From Flavobacterium antarcticum DSM 19726 (GTDB lineage Bacteria; Bacteroidota; Bacteroidia; Flavobacteriales; Flavobacteriaceae), in NCBI RefSeq assembly GCF_000419685.1, contig NZ_ATTM01000004.1, positions 62,001-126,000 of the forward strand: DNA of 64,000 nt, in the 5' to 3' direction. The notes beneath the pieces were generated by a model. The model saw only the letters and a program-made list of their open reading frames with translations, was not told the origin of the DNA and made no database searches. The translations under genes were made by a program, and so were the position numbers. Every line of letters begins with the position of its first letter. The first letter of the stretch is position 1. Of the stretch, positions 25,601-34,885 are shown in pieces.

Positions 25601-26404
25601 ATGCCTCAACATACAACAGAACTAAAATTAGCCGTATTAATAGATGCTGATAATGTACCTTACAGCAATGTAAAGGGAATGATGGAAGAAATCACTAAAT
25701 ACGGAACGCCAACCACAAAGAGAATTTATGCGGATTGGACACGTCCCAATGCCAATGGTTGGAAAAATGTTTTACTGGAACATGCCATCACTCCTATTCA
25801 GCAATACAGTTACACTTCTGGAAAAAATTCGTCGGATTCTGCGTTAATTATTGATGCAATGGATTTACTTTATTCCGGGAAACTAGATGGTTTTTGTATT
25901 GTGTCAAGCGACAGTGATTTTACGCGATTAGCAACAAGACTTCGGGAAGCTGGTATGAAAGTGATTGGAATTGGTGAACAAAAAACACCAAAACCTTTTA
26001 TCAGTGCCTGTGACCGTTTCATCTTTATAGAAGTTATAGAAGGAGCCATAAAAAAGAAACCGGCTAAGAAAACAACCGAAGTAGATTCTAAAAAATCAGT
26101 GGGGAAAGAAATTTCAAAAGTGGCTGAAAAACCTCAAGAAAAACCACTTAATAAAATTGATGAACCTACCATCGAACTTATTGAATCTACGATAGACGAC
26201 ATCGCTGACGACGACGGTTGGGCGTTTTTAGGTGATGTAGGAAATTTAATTGTTAAGAAGAAACCTGAATTTGATCCTAGAAATTATGGATTTGTTAAGT
26301 TGACTCCAATGATGAAATCGTTGACTGACATTCTAGAAATTGACGAACGCGAATCTGAGAAAAAAGGAATCAAACACGTCTACGTAAAATTAAAGTACAG
26401 CTAA
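25601..26404 (+). CDS. NYN domain protein with C-terminal OST-HTH/LOTUS domain
   Basis: 267 aa. The N-terminal NYN domain (about 8-145) is a PIN-like nuclease fold with acidic residues Asp15/Asp17 (AVLIDADNVP), KNSSDSALIIDAMDLL and IVSSDSDFTRLATRLREAG, the four-acid pattern of this family. A Lys/Pro-rich linker (150-185) leads to an OST-HTH (LOTUS) domain (about 190-265; DDDGWAFLGDVGNLIVKKKP, YGFVKLTPMMKSL). The architecture of nuclease plus RNA-binding helix-turn-helix suggests RNA processing. An exact -7 box (TAAATTTG, 25543-25550) lies upstream. The 3' end overlaps the convergent gene by 15 bp. Confidence 0.9.
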   Translation: MPQHTTELKLAVLIDADNVPYSNVKGMMEEITKYGTPTTKRIYADWTRPNANGWKNVLLEHAITPIQQYSYTSGKNSSDSALIIDAMDLLYSGKLDGFCIVSSDSDFTRLATRLREAGMKVIGIGEQKTPKPFISACDRFIFIEVIEGAIKKKPAKKTTEVDSKKSVGKEISKVAEKPQEKPLNKIDEPTIELIESTIDDIADDDGWAFLGDVGNLIVKKKPEFDPRNYGFVKLTPMMKSLTDILEIDERESEKKGIKHVYVKLKYS

Positions 26405-26812
26405 AGCACTATACTTGTTGTGTAAAATAATTAAATCCGTTTCGGTACGAAATAGCATTTCACTTTGCTTGATTAATATTTTAGAGTAATAGTTTTTATC
26501 TTTATTTTTTAATTTATTTCTTTTTAAGAGTTTTAAAGTACCTTCAGAATATTCATTCTGAAGGTTGATTTTTAACTGCAGCAGATATGCTTCAACGGTG
26601 CTATTTTTTCCTTCATCCCAAACATTAGATCCACACTCATAATTTAAAATCAGCTGCTGCAAAGAATCAATATGTTTTTCTAATTGTATTCTATTTCTTA
26701 AATAGCGTCTGTAATAATAATTCTCGGCAGTTCCTTTTTTGCTTGTACTTCTGTATATAATAAACGCGCCTACACCAAATACAATAATTGTGAAGAAAAT
26801 AAAAAATTCCAT
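26390..26812 (-). CDS. Hypothetical one-TM protein
   Basis: 140 aa, no family recognised. One membrane helix at the N-terminus (FFIFFTIIVFGVGAFIIY), then a cytoplasmic helical region with coiled-coil character (RNRIQLEKHIDSLQQLI and LKNKDKNYYSKILIKQSEML). Very few prolines or glycines after the helix, so probably an extended helical bundle. It shares 15 bp with the 3' end of the NYN gene, tail to tail. No function can be given. Confidence 0.65.
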   Translation of the reverse strand: MEFFIFFTIIVFGVGAFIIYRSTSKKGTAENYYYRRYLRNRIQLEKHIDSLQQLILNYECGSNVWDEGKNSTVEAYLLQLKINLQNEYSEGTLKLLKRNKLKNKDKNYYSKILIKQSEMLFRTETDLIILHNKYSALAVL

Positions 26813-27010
26813 ACTATTGTAAATTTTGTTAAATAAATTATGATTTACTTATGTAAATATACAGAAATAAAGCACTAACATTAAAAATACCGACAAACTG
26901 CTAATTTTAACGTTAAACAGCAAGCTGCGTTTAATAATTGACATTAAGTGATTTATAAATGAACGTGAACTTATTTTGCATTTAATAAAACAAATTTATA
27001 ACAAAAAAAA

Positions 27011-27035
27011 AGACAGTAGCGTTAAACTACTGTCT
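27011..27035 (-). terminator. Intrinsic terminator of the response regulator gene
   Basis: Perfect 9-bp stem AGACAGTAG/CTACTGTCT with a 7-nt loop; the A-run before it (27003-27010) gives the U-tract on the minus strand. Confidence 0.85.
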
Positions 27036-27061
27036 CTCTTAAAAAATTTTAAAATTCTATC

Positions 27062-27514
27062 CTATATACTCAAGAAAAATGATTCTCTGTTGAGTCCAGA
27101 AGTCTGATATTGCCAATTAATCTTTAAAACGTGTCTGATGATATGTTTTAAGCGATCAAAGTCACTGGGCTTGTGAATGTAAATATTAGCGCCACCACTT
27201 AGCGTTTCCTCAATATCCTTCTCAGAATTAGAAGTGGAATAAATTGCAACAGAAATATCTCTTAATTTTTGATTCGATCGTATAAGTTTTAGACAATCAA
27301 AACCAGAAAGACCAGGCATATTTAAATCTAAGAATAAAATATGAGGCAATGCGATATCATCTTGATTCAAATAATCCATTAATTCCTGTCCTCCATTGAA
27401 CATTTTTAATTTAGAATTAAACTCCATTTCATCAACAGCAGATTTAAAGAAGAATCGATCATCTTCATCATCATCAGCTAAGACGATATACATTTGTTCT
27501 GCATTTAATTTCAT
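27062..27514 (-). CDS. Single-domain response regulator
   Basis: 150 aa, receiver domain only, of the Rcp1-like type that works with bacteriophytochrome and similar kinases. Acidic triad DDDEDD (14-19), phospho-acceptor Asp63 (ILFLDLNMPGLSGF), switch residues Ser/Thr in YSTS (92-95) and Lys115 in IHKPSD. No DNA-binding or enzymatic output, so it likely acts by protein contact. The start is moved from a TTG (27520) to the ATG at 27514. The kinase partner is not in the neighbourhood. Confidence 0.92.
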   Translation of the reverse strand: MKLNAEQMYIVLADDDEDDRFFFKSAVDEMEFNSKLKMFNGGQELMDYLNQDDIALPHILFLDLNMPGLSGFDCLKLIRSNQKLRDISVAIYSTSNSEKDIEETLSGGANIYIHKPSDFDRLKHIIRHVLKINWQYQTSGLNRESFFLSI

Positions 27515-27520
27515 AAGCAA

Positions 27521-27797
27521 GTTTTTATTTTGGGGTAATGTGATTAAATAAATTTAACCACGTAAACAAATTTAAAAAAAATATTAAACAAAGTCAAAAA
27601 ATAACTACTTATTAATAATTTCTTATTTAAAGTCCAATAAATTAAATTAATTTTTAAATATTTTGAAAAAAAATAAATCTCGTTAATCATGCAGATAAAT
27701 TAATTTCAAAATGCAAATATTGACTTTTGTCCGAACGTGGAGTTTATGAAATTTTTTGCAAACATTACAATATTCCCACATTTCAAAACGGTAAAAA
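27521..27797. other. AT-rich spacer upstream of the response regulator gene
   Basis: About 280 bp of very AT-rich sequence between the regulator's start and the sucC terminator. It must hold the regulator's promoter, but I find no convincing TTG/TAnnTTTG pair and no small gene. Confidence 0.4.
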
Positions 27798-27825
27798 AAA
27801 TTCCCAAGCACTAACTTGGGAATTT
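27798..27825 (-). terminator. Intrinsic terminator of sucC
   Basis: Perfect 11-bp stem AAATTCCCAAG/CTTGGGAATTT with a 6-nt loop and flanking A-run, about 55 bp after the sucC stop. Confidence 0.85.
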
Positions 27826-27880
27826 TTATGATCTAATGTACTAGAAATAATTTGAACACTATAACTAATACGTTTTTATA

Positions 27881-29074
27881 TTATTTTAATGCGGCTTTTA
27901 CTTGGTCAGCTGCTTCTTGAAATTCAACTGCTGATAAAATTGGCATTCCTGAATTGTCAATTAATTCTTTTGCAATTTCTGCATTTGTACCTTGCAAACG
28001 AACGATGATTGGCACTTTAATTGAGTCACCCATATTTTTGTAAGCATCAACAACACCTTGAGCTACACGGTCACAACGAACGATTCCTCCAAAGATGTTA
28101 ATTAAAATTGCTTTTACGGCTGGGTCTTTCAAAATAATTCTGAAAGCAAGTTCCACACGTTTAGCATCTGCTGTTCCGCCTACGTCAAGGAAGTTAGCCG
28201 GTTCAAAACCTGCATATTTAATTAAGTCCATTGTTGCCATAGCAAGTCCTGCACCATTAACCATACAACCTACAGTTCCATCTAAATCTACATAGTTTAA
28301 ACCTGCAGCTTTAGCTTCAACTTCAATAGCATTTTCCTCACGAATGTCACGGTACTCTGCTAATTTTGGATGTCTGTATAAAGCGTTGTCGTCTAAATTT
28401 ACCTTAGCATCAACAGCGATGATTTTATTGTCTGAAGTTTTCAAAACTGGATTAATTTCAAACATTGAAGCGTCAGATCCGATGTATGCTTTGTATAAAG
28501 CATCTACAAACTGAACCATTTCTTTAAAAGCATTCCCAGAAAGACCTAAATTAAAGGCAATTCTTCTTGCTTGAAAAGCTTGCAATCCAACAGAAGGATC
28601 AATTTCTTCAGTAAAAATTAATTCAGGAGTTTTCTCAGCTACTTCCTCGATATCCATTCCACCTTCAGTAGAATACATGATCATATTTCTAGCTTTCCCA
28701 CGGTTTAATAAAACCGACATATAGAATTCTGAAGTTTCCGTTTCACCAGGATAGTAAACATCCTCAGCCACTAAAACTTTATGTACTTTTTTACCTTCAG
28801 CAGAAGTTTGTGGAGTAATCAATTGCATACCAATGATTTGCTCTGCAATTTCTTCCACTTGTTGCAAGTTTTTAGCAAGTTTAACCCCGCCTCCTTTACC
28901 TCTTCCACCTGCGTGAACTTGCGCTTTAATAACGTGCCACCCAGTTCCTGTTTCAGCAGTTAATTGTTTTGCTGCAGCAACCGCTTCTTGTGGGTTATTC
29001 GCCACATATCCGCGTTGCACTTTTACACCATAACTGGCTAATATCTCTTTTCCTTGGTATTCGTGTATATCCAT
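27881..29074 (-). CDS. sucC: Succinyl-CoA synthetase beta subunit (ADP-forming)
   Basis: 397 aa, ATP-grasp subunit of the citric-acid-cycle enzyme that makes ATP from succinyl-CoA with Suc[18 protein letters not shown] is the standard start. The ATP-grasp core is visible as [20 protein letters not shown] (lysine and glycine loop), the metal-binding region FEINPVL and KVNLDDNAL, and the CoA-ligase domain with [17 protein letters not shown] and [15 protein letters not shown]. It carries the metal-binding residues expected of the ADP-forming form. An exact -7 box TATTTTTG sits at 29105-29112 (minus). sucD is not adjacent here, as is common in Flavobacteriia. Confidence 0.97.
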   Translation of the reverse strand: MDIHEYQGKEILASYGVKVQRGYVANNPQEAVAAAKQLTAETGTGWHVIKAQVHAGGRGKGGGVKLAKNLQQVEEIAEQIIGMQLITPQTSAEGKKVHKVLVAEDVYYPGETETSEFYMSVLLNRGKARNMIMYSTEGGMDIEEVAEKTPELIFTEEIDPSVGLQAFQARRIAFNLGLSGNAFKEMVQFVDALYKAYIGSDASMFEINPVLKTSDNKIIAVDAKVNLDDNALYRHPKLAEYRDIREENAIEVEAKAAGLNYVDLDGTVGCMVNGAGLAMATMDLIKYAGFEPANFLDVGGTADAKRVELAFRIILKDPAVKAILINIFGGIVRCDRVAQGVVDAYKNMGDSIKVPIIVRLQGTNAEIAKELIDNSGMPILSAVEFQEAADQVKAALK

Positions 29075-29112
29075 AATGAAGTTTTTGACTTTTTAAAAGT
29101 GGCACAAAAATA

Positions 29113-29560
29113 ACTAATTAAGTCTAATCGGCGAAAGATTTTTAGCTTTAATTTAGCTATAATCGCTTTGTTTGTTTTAAATGCCAATTATTCCGCAAAC
29201 ACTGTTAAATAAAAAAAATCTGAAAGTGATGATATGTACTCCATTACGAACTTAAATTGTAAACCTGACCGTTCTATTTATTTGAATTGATTTAGGACTT
29301 TCAACAATATTGCATAGTAAGGATATTTCCAAAATTTATCTTTTTCAAGAGATCACCTAAAATTTCTTTAATAAACGAAGTAAATAATGTTTACCAACTG
29401 AAATTCAAATGGTGTAACAAATTTTAATTTATCAGATATAAATCTAAATAACACTTACTTTTAATATTTATATGGTAATAAAAAGCAGTTATGGCAAAAA
29501 ATTAGATCGGTTTTTTAATCCTAAATCATAAATAATATAATTTTCACATTCAAAAAAGAG
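29113..29560. other. Spacer between sucC and the alkaline phosphatase gene
   Basis: About 450 bp with no open frame worth calling, no palindrome and no tRNA. Both flanking genes read outward, so it holds two promoters: the sucC -7 box at its left edge and the phosphatase -7 box just beyond its right edge. Very AT-rich throughout. Confidence 0.5.
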
Positions 29561-29568
29561 AAGTTTAC

Positions 29569-29576
29569 TATCTTTG
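29569..29576 (+). promoter_or_regulatory. -7 box of the alkaline phosphatase gene
   Basis: TATCTTTG, an exact TAnnTTTG match, 16 bp before the ATG at 29593. No clear -33 TTG is found at the normal distance, and I see no Pho-box-like repeat. Confidence 0.45.
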
Positions 29577-29592
29577 AAGACCTTATTACAAT

Positions 29593-31014
29593 ATGATGAA
29601 TAGAAGAAAATTTTTTAGAAACGGTTCGCTTTTTACCTTAGGAACTGCCTTTATAAGTCCATTTCAAGCCACTGCAGCTCCAATAACTACGGATTTTATT
29701 GACAAAAATAAAAAAGCAAAAAATATTATTTTGCTCGTCAGCGATGGAATGAGTACAGGCACATTGAACATGGCCGACTTATATTTAAATCGAAAAAACG
29801 GAGTGGGTTCTAACTGGCTTCAACTCTATAAAGACAACCGCGTTTCTCGTGCATTGATGGATACTGCTTCGGCAAGTTCAATCGTAACTGATTCTGCTGC
29901 TGCAAGTTCATCTTGGGGTGGCGGTTTTCGTGTGAAAAACGGATCGTTAAATGTAGGCCCAAATGGAGAAGAACATTTACCGATTTGGCAAAAATTCAAG
30001 AAAGCTGGAAAAATGGCGGGTTGCGTGACAACAGTTCCTATCACGCATGCAACGCCAGCTGGTTTTTGTGTAAATTCAAAAAGCAGAAATGGACAAGCAG
30101 AAATAGCAGAACAATATCTTGAACAGGGATTTGACATCATGATGGGTGGCGGACAAAAGTACTTTGACGCTGAATTCAGGAAAGATAAAAAAGACATGTA
30201 TGCTGCTTTTAAAGCAAAAGGATATCAAGTAGCGAAAACTCGATCGGAAATGATGAGTACTTCTAATGACAAACCTGTTCTAGGTGTTTTTGACGAAGAC
30301 GCTTTGCCTTACTCTATTGATCGGAATTCAGATGAAAAACTGAAAGAAAATATTCCGTCATTGGCAGAAATGGCTCAAAAAGCAATTGATAGAATGAAAA
30401 ATCATCCCAACGGATTTGTATTGCAAGTGGAAGCGGGTAAAGTAGATTGGGCAGCTCACGGAAACGATATTGGGGGATTGATTTACGACCAGGTCGCTTT
30501 TGACGAAGCGGTTAAAGTAGCAATAGATTTTGCCGAAAAAGATAAAAACACATTAGTTATCATAACGACCGATCACGGAAATGCAAATCCAGGTGTTATC
30601 TACGGAAAATATGCAAATGATAATTTTGACAACATTCAAAAATACAAGCATACTAATGAGTGGCTTTTAAACAATATTCACCCTACTTCTACGCTATCTC
30701 AAATCAAGGAAGTTGTTGATTTTTCAAATGGCTCATCGCTTTCAGATGATGATGCTAAAGCAGTACTTAGTTACTACGATGGTTTGCACAAAGAAGAAGG
30801 AGGATTATACAATTACAAAAAATTACCATTTAAAGCTTTCGCAGAAATGCAACAAAAGACGAATTCAGTAGGCTGGATTAGCATGGATCACTCGGCAGAT
30901 TATGTTGAACTTGCCGTTTTTGGACCAGGAAGTCAGTTTTTGAAACCTTTCATAAAGAACACTGATTTGCATTATTTGATGCTTCAGGCAGCTGAAGTAG
31001 AAAATAAATTTTAA
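29593..31014 (+). CDS. Tat-exported alkaline phosphatase
   Basis: 473 aa periplasmic phosphomonoesterase of the PhoA superfamily. The N-terminus has a twin-arginine signal (NRRKFFRNGSLFTLGTAF) that fits folding with metals in the cytoplasm before export. Core motifs: metal-binding ILLVSDGMSTGT, the catalytic serine near residue 101 in IVTDSAAASSSW, and zinc-binding VEAGKVDWAAHGND plus TTDHGNANPG. Two adjacent ATGs at 29593 and 29596 are equally possible starts. It is followed 29 bp later by a carbonic anhydrase gene, likely in one operon. Confidence 0.93.
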   Translation: MMNRRKFFRNGSLFTLGTAFISPFQATAAPITTDFIDKNKKAKNIILLVSDGMSTGTLNMADLYLNRKNGVGSNWLQLYKDNRVSRALMDTASASSIVTDSAAASSSWGGGFRVKNGSLNVGPNGEEHLPIWQKFKKAGKMAGCVTTVPITHATPAGFCVNSKSRNGQAEIAEQYLEQGFDIMMGGGQKYFDAEFRKDKKDMYAAFKAKGYQVAKTRSEMMSTSNDKPVLGVFDEDALPYSIDRNSDEKLKENIPSLAEMAQKAIDRMKNHPNGFVLQVEAGKVDWAAHGNDIGGLIYDQVAFDEAVKVAIDFAEKDKNTLVIITTDHGNANPGVIYGKYANDNFDNIQKYKHTNEWLLNNIHPTSTLSQIKEVVDFSNGSSLSDDDAKAVLSYYDGLHKEEGGLYNYKKLPFKAFAEMQQKTNSVGWISMDHSADYVELAVFGPGSQFLKPFIKNTDLHYLMLQAAEVENKF

Positions 31015-31043
31015 TTTTACAATTCAAAAAGTAAACATATTAT

Positions 31044-31670
31044 ATGAAATTAGAACGCGTTTTTGAAAACAACGAAAATTGGATTGCCAATAAATTAAAT
31101 TTAAATCCCAGCTATTTTAGTGATTTATCGAAAGGTCAAAATCCCGATATTCTTTACATTGGCTGTTCGGACAGTAGGGTTTCTGCCGAAGAACTTATGG
31201 GCCTGAATCCAGGAGAAGTTTTCGTACACCGAAATATTGCAAATATGGTTGTCAATATAGATTTAAACGTAATGTCTGTTTTAAATTATGCTGTAACTCA
31301 TCTTGAAGTAAATCATGTCGTTGTTTGTGGCCACTATTTTTGCGGTGGCGTAAAAGCTGCCATGCAAGCTGAAGATTTAGGAATTTTAAATCCTTGGTTG
31401 CGGAACATCAGAGATGTATACCGCACCCACAAAATAGAATTGAATGCGATTACTTGTGAAACAGAAAAATACAATCGCCTAGTGGAACTCAATGTTGAAG
31501 AGCAATGCATCAATTTAATAAAGACTGCTGATGTACAAAAGGCATACAAATCTCGTAATATAAAAGTCCACGGATGGGTTTTTGATATCCAAACTGGTAA
31601 GCTAATTGACTTACACATCGATGTTGATAAAATTATGCACGACATTATGGAAATTTACGATTTAGGCTAA
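31044..31670 (+). CDS. Beta-class carbonic anhydrase
   Basis: 208 aa, interconverts CO2 and bicarbonate. The zinc ligands are Cys41, His97 and Cys100 (YIGCSDSRVS; VCGHYFCGGV) and the Asp43/Arg45 dyad is present. Next, the QxxR-type helical part and the C-terminal KVHGWVFDIQTGKLIDL strand complete the family pattern. It lies 29 bp after the phosphatase gene and ends just before a strong terminator. Bicarbonate supply for biosynthetic carboxylases is the usual role; a link to the phosphatase is not obvious. Confidence 0.95.
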   Translation: MKLERVFENNENWIANKLNLNPSYFSDLSKGQNPDILYIGCSDSRVSAEELMGLNPGEVFVHRNIANMVVNIDLNVMSVLNYAVTHLEVNHVVVCGHYFCGGVKAAMQAEDLGILNPWLRNIRDVYRTHKIELNAITCETEKYNRLVELNVEEQCINLIKTADVQKAYKSRNIKVHGWVFDIQTGKLIDLHIDVDKIMHDIMEIYDLG

Positions 31671-31678
31671 AAATATAC

Positions 31679-31716
31679 AAACCCCGAAAATTAAAATTTT
31701 TCGGGGTTTCTTTTTT
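31679..31716 (+). terminator. Intrinsic terminator of the phosphatase-carbonic anhydrase unit
   Basis: Stem AAACCCCGAAAA/TTTTCGGGGTTT followed by a T-run, about 10 bp after the carbonic anhydrase stop codon. Confidence 0.9.
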
Positions 31717-31981
31717 CTATGAATAAGTGGAAAGAATTTCTTCATTCTTTCAATCAATCTGTTTACCTATAGTCGACAGATGAATTCTTTGTGGACTATT
31801 TTAGAGACTCTTAAAGGGAAAAATTCACAATACATATACTTTATTATTAAAGTAAGTGAAATCTCGTCAGTACTATAGTGAGACGACATTAAACTACCCA
31901 AAAAATGATACACTTGTGATAAATTATCTTATCCACTTAAATTCAAGTCTGATTAGATAATTTGAACCTAGATAAAAAGAA
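31717..31981. other. Spacer between carbonic anhydrase and tRNA-Ser terminators
   Basis: 265 bp lying between two converging terminators. No gene, repeat or RNA seen. Confidence 0.4.
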
Positions 31982-32015
31982 AAAACCCTTTAAATCATAA
32001 GATTTAAAGGGTTTT
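31982..32015 (-). terminator. Intrinsic terminator of tRNA-Ser
   Basis: Perfect 15-bp stem AAAACCCTTTAAATC/GATTTAAAGGGTTTT with a 4-nt loop, 24 bp after the tRNA 3' end. Confidence 0.9.
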
Positions 32016-32038
32016 GATACCGTTTAGGATTTTTTGTG

Positions 32039-32123
32039 CGGAGAAAGAGGGATTCGAACCCCCGGACCTGTTACAGTCAACAGTTTTCAAGACTGCCGCA
32101 TTCGACCGCTCTGCCATTTCTCC
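32039..32123 (-). tRNA. tRNA-Ser(UGA)
   Basis: 85-nt class II tRNA. Acceptor stem GGAGAAA/TTTCTCC, T-arm GGGGGTTCGAATCCCCC, long variable arm and anticodon loop CTTGAAA giving anticodon UGA. The discriminator is G and CCA is not encoded. It stands alone between its own promoter and terminator, upstream of none of the neighbouring protein genes. Confidence 0.95.
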
Positions 32124-32155
32124 AATGACTCGCTTTCATTAGCTGATTGCGAGTG

Positions 32156-32184
32156 CAAATATAAGATGTTTTTTCTATTCTCAA
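32156..32184 (-). promoter_or_regulatory. Promoter of tRNA-Ser
   Basis: On the minus strand a TTG at 32182-32184, 18 bp, then an exact -7 box TATATTTG (32156-32163). The transcript would start about 25 nt before the mature 5' end. Confidence 0.7.
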
Positions 32185-32268
32185 AGCTTTTTTATCAAAA
32201 AAAGTAGCACTTTTTATTTCAGAAAAATTAACTTTTTCATACTCTTTAAGTTAGCCTCAAAAAATAGT

Positions 32269-33402
32269 TTAATAATTTACGTAATCTGTTATTTCTAGTC
32301 CGTATCCAATCATTCCAACCCGTTTTGATTGCTGTGAATTTGACATTAACCGTATTTTTGAGATGTTGATATCATGTAAAATTTGTGCTCCAATTCCAAA
32401 ATCTTTTGAGTCCATTATAATTTTTGGCGCCTTATAAATACCTTGTACTTGCAACGCTTTAAGCTCTACAATTCGGTTCAATAAATTAATGGATTGGCTT
32501 TCTTGATTAATGAATACAATTGTACCTCTTCCCTCTTCGTTAATCACCTTAAACATATCGTCTAATTTCTCATCCGCGTTGTTGGTCAAGGTTCCTAATA
32601 AATCATTATTGACTAAAGTCGAATTGATTCTAGTCAACACAGCGTCTCCTAAATTCCAAGTCCCTTTAGTTAAAGCAATGTGAATTTGGTTATTTGTTGT
32701 CTGTAGATAAGCTCTTAAACGGAATTTTCCAAAACGAGTATTGATTTCGAAATCTTCTTTCTTTTCAATTAAACTATCGTTTTGCATTCTATAAGCGACT
32801 AAATCTTCTATGGAAACAAGTTTTAAATCGAATCTTTTAGCAACTTCAATTAATTCTGGTAAACGAGCCATTGTCCCGTCCTCATTCATAATTTCGCAAA
32901 TTACTCCTGCTGGTTTAAATCCTGCAAGTCGGGCAAAATCAATTGCAGCTTCCGTATGTCCAGTTCTTCTTAAAACGCCTCCTTGCTTAGCAATAAGAGG
33001 AAAAATATGACCTGGTCGCGCTAAATCAAATGATTTGGTGTCGTTATTGATTAGTGCAAGTACAGTTTTCGCACGATCTCCAGCGGATATTCCTGTAGTA
33101 ACTCCATGGCCTTTTAAATCAACAGATACCGTAAATGCAGTTTCTAAATGATCGGTGTTATTGGTCACCATTGCCTTTAAATCCAATTCCTTGCATCGAC
33201 TTTCGGTCAATGGCGTACAAATCAACCCACGTCCGTGAGTGGCCATAAAATTAATCATTTCAGGTGTTATCATTTCCGCGGCACAAAGAAAATCGCCTTC
33301 GTTCTCTCGATCTTCATCGTCAACAACTATAATAATTTTTCCGTTTCGAATATCTTCAATCGCTTCCTCAATCGAATTGAGTTTAATTTTGTCCGTTGAC
33401 AT
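32269..33402 (-). CDS. ribB: 3,4-dihydroxy-2-butanone-4-phosphate synthase with degenerate GTP-cyclohydrolase-II-like half
   Basis: 377 aa. The N-terminal half (about 5-205) is RibB, which turns ribulose 5-phosphate into the four-carbon unit of riboflavin: [36 protein letters not shown] and [17 protein letters not shown] are all present. The C-terminal half (about 215-370) has the length and start of GTP cyclohydrolase II, but the stretch [20 protein letters not shown] lacks the three zinc-binding cysteines (the family has C-x2-GD-x-F-x6-C-x-C), so it cannot be active as GCH-II. A separate ribA should exist elsewhere. The 5' end overlaps the LptF/G gene by 20 bp. Confidence 0.94.
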   Translation of the reverse strand: MSTDKIKLNSIEEAIEDIRNGKIIIVVDDEDRENEGDFLCAAEMITPEMINFMATHGRGLICTPLTESRCKELDLKAMVTNNTDHLETAFTVSVDLKGHGVTTGISAGDRAKTVLALINNDTKSFDLARPGHIFPLIAKQGGVLRRTGHTEAAIDFARLAGFKPAGVICEIMNEDGTMARLPELIEVAKRFDLKLVSIEDLVAYRMQNDSLIEKKEDFEINTRFGKFRLRAYLQTTNNQIHIALTKGTWNLGDAVLTRINSTLVNNDLLGTLTNNADEKLDDMFKVINEEGRGTIVFINQESQSINLLNRIVELKALQVQGIYKAPKIIMDSKDFGIGAQILHDINISKIRLMSNSQQSKRVGMIGYGLEITDYVNY

Positions 33403-34876
33403 TATTTTTGTTTTTATTTTTATTAAATAGAATTTTAAAGAAATTTTGAATCGGTGTTAGAACAACATCCATATTAATTAAACCGATATCATTTGTCGCT
33501 CTATACGTCAGTAATATTGCTAAAGGTGTCAGAATAATACTGGACATCCATACTCCCAAAAAAGGCGTAAGACCATCTTCTTGCGCAATTTTTTTTCCCA
33601 ACATATTTGTGAAATGGAATGATATGAAAATCAATACTGCAAATACAATTGGCAATCCCAATCCTCCTTTTCGGATAATAGCTCCAAGTGGCGCTCCAAT
33701 GAAAAACATGAGTAAACAAGCGTATCCCATTACAAATTTTTCATGAATTGCAATCCAGTGATTATTAATGTTTTTCTTTTTGCTGAGTAATTCTTCTTTT
33801 GTAGCTTGAATACTAAAATTCGTACTCGTAATGTTATTATATGCCAATTCCAAAAATCGAGATTTTTCTGTATTACTGTAACCATTAAGTAGGTCTTTTG
33901 AAATATCTCTTTCTTTTTCAATATTTTTGATCGAGTCTGATTCCATTTCCCGCAAGTTAATTCGCAAAGGAACGGTTTCAATTCCAGAGCGTGAGTGAAT
34001 ATTTTCAGTAAAAGAAACGACTTCTTTTTTATAATTTGCACTCAATGAATCTAATGTATAATACAATTCATTGATATTTAACATTGTATTTGTACCTTGA
34101 GAAACTGCTTCTTCGGGATCGACTTTATTCAATTGCGACAGATCAAGATTCATCGTGTATTTTTTGAACGCAGTTTTTGCAAAAGGCAACTTCTTCCGTT
34201 CCTCGTATTTAACGGGATTTACATCTTCGTACTGAAATCCATCGTATAAAACCAATTGTAGAATATTTGAATCTTCACTACTAAGCAATTGTCCGTTTTT
34301 AGCTTTGATCACGTTATTAATTCCACCGCTATTAGGATTTTTTTTGTGAATCGTAATTCCTTTTAAGTCACTTCCTTTCTCGCCTGATTTTTTTTCTACT
34401 TTAATATTAAAAGGCCCCACCTCACTAAATTGTCCTTCGGCAACAGCTAGTGCAGGTTTTACTTGTGCTATATTTTGGCGAAAGCTTAAAAACTTATACG
34501 TTGAATATGGAATGACGTTATTTGCAAATGTAAAAGCGGCAATACTTAATATAGAAATGAAGACAGTCAAGCTTTTCATGGCCCGTTGAAGAGAAACACC
34601 AGAAGATTTCATCGCTGCAAATTCATAATTTTCAGATAAATCGCCAAAAGTCATGATTGAAGCTAATAAAATCGAAAGTGGTAATACCAATGGAATTACA
34701 TTGGGCATTGAATACATTAAGAACTTTAGAATTAAGATTAAGTCCAAGTCTTTTCCTGCAAGTTCAGCAATAAAAAGCCAAACAGTCTGTAAAATAAAGA
34801 TAAAAAAAAGGATTACAAATACCGAAGTAAATGTAATCAAGAAGGTTTTTAAAAGATATTTATCAAGTATTTTCAC
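33383..34876 (-). CDS. LptF/LptG family permease
   Basis: 497 aa, inner-membrane subunit of the LptBFG exporter that feeds lipopolysaccharide to the outer membrane. Membrane helices at about 10-35, 55-75 and 100-125, a large periplasmic jelly-roll (about 130-340) with [20 protein letters not shown], and three more helices near the C-terminus ([35 protein letters not shown], and the segment starting GVWMSSIIL). The motif [14 protein letters not shown] is characteristic. The C-terminus is an odd Lys/Asn run (NKNKNKNN) encoded where it overlaps ribB. The gene is longer than typical LptF by about 100 residues, as in Bacteroidota, so I cannot say LptF or LptG. Confidence 0.92.
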   Translation of the reverse strand: MKILDKYLLKTFLITFTSVFVILFFIFILQTVWLFIAELAGKDLDLILILKFLMYSMPNVIPLVLPLSILLASIMTFGDLSENYEFAAMKSSGVSLQRAMKSLTVFISILSIAAFTFANNVIPYSTYKFLSFRQNIAQVKPALAVAEGQFSEVGPFNIKVEKKSGEKGSDLKGITIHKKNPNSGGINNVIKAKNGQLLSSEDSNILQLVLYDGFQYEDVNPVKYEERKKLPFAKTAFKKYTMNLDLSQLNKVDPEEAVSQGTNTMLNINELYYTLDSLSANYKKEVVSFTENIHSRSGIETVPLRINLREMESDSIKNIEKERDISKDLLNGYSNTEKSRFLELAYNNITSTNFSIQATKEELLSKKKNINNHWIAIHEKFVMGYACLLMFFIGAPLGAIIRKGGLGLPIVFAVLIFISFHFTNMLGKKIAQEDGLTPFLGVWMSSIILTPLAILLTYRATNDIGLINMDVVLTPIQNFFKILFNKNKNKNNVNGQN

Positions 34877-34885
34877 TCAAGCAGT

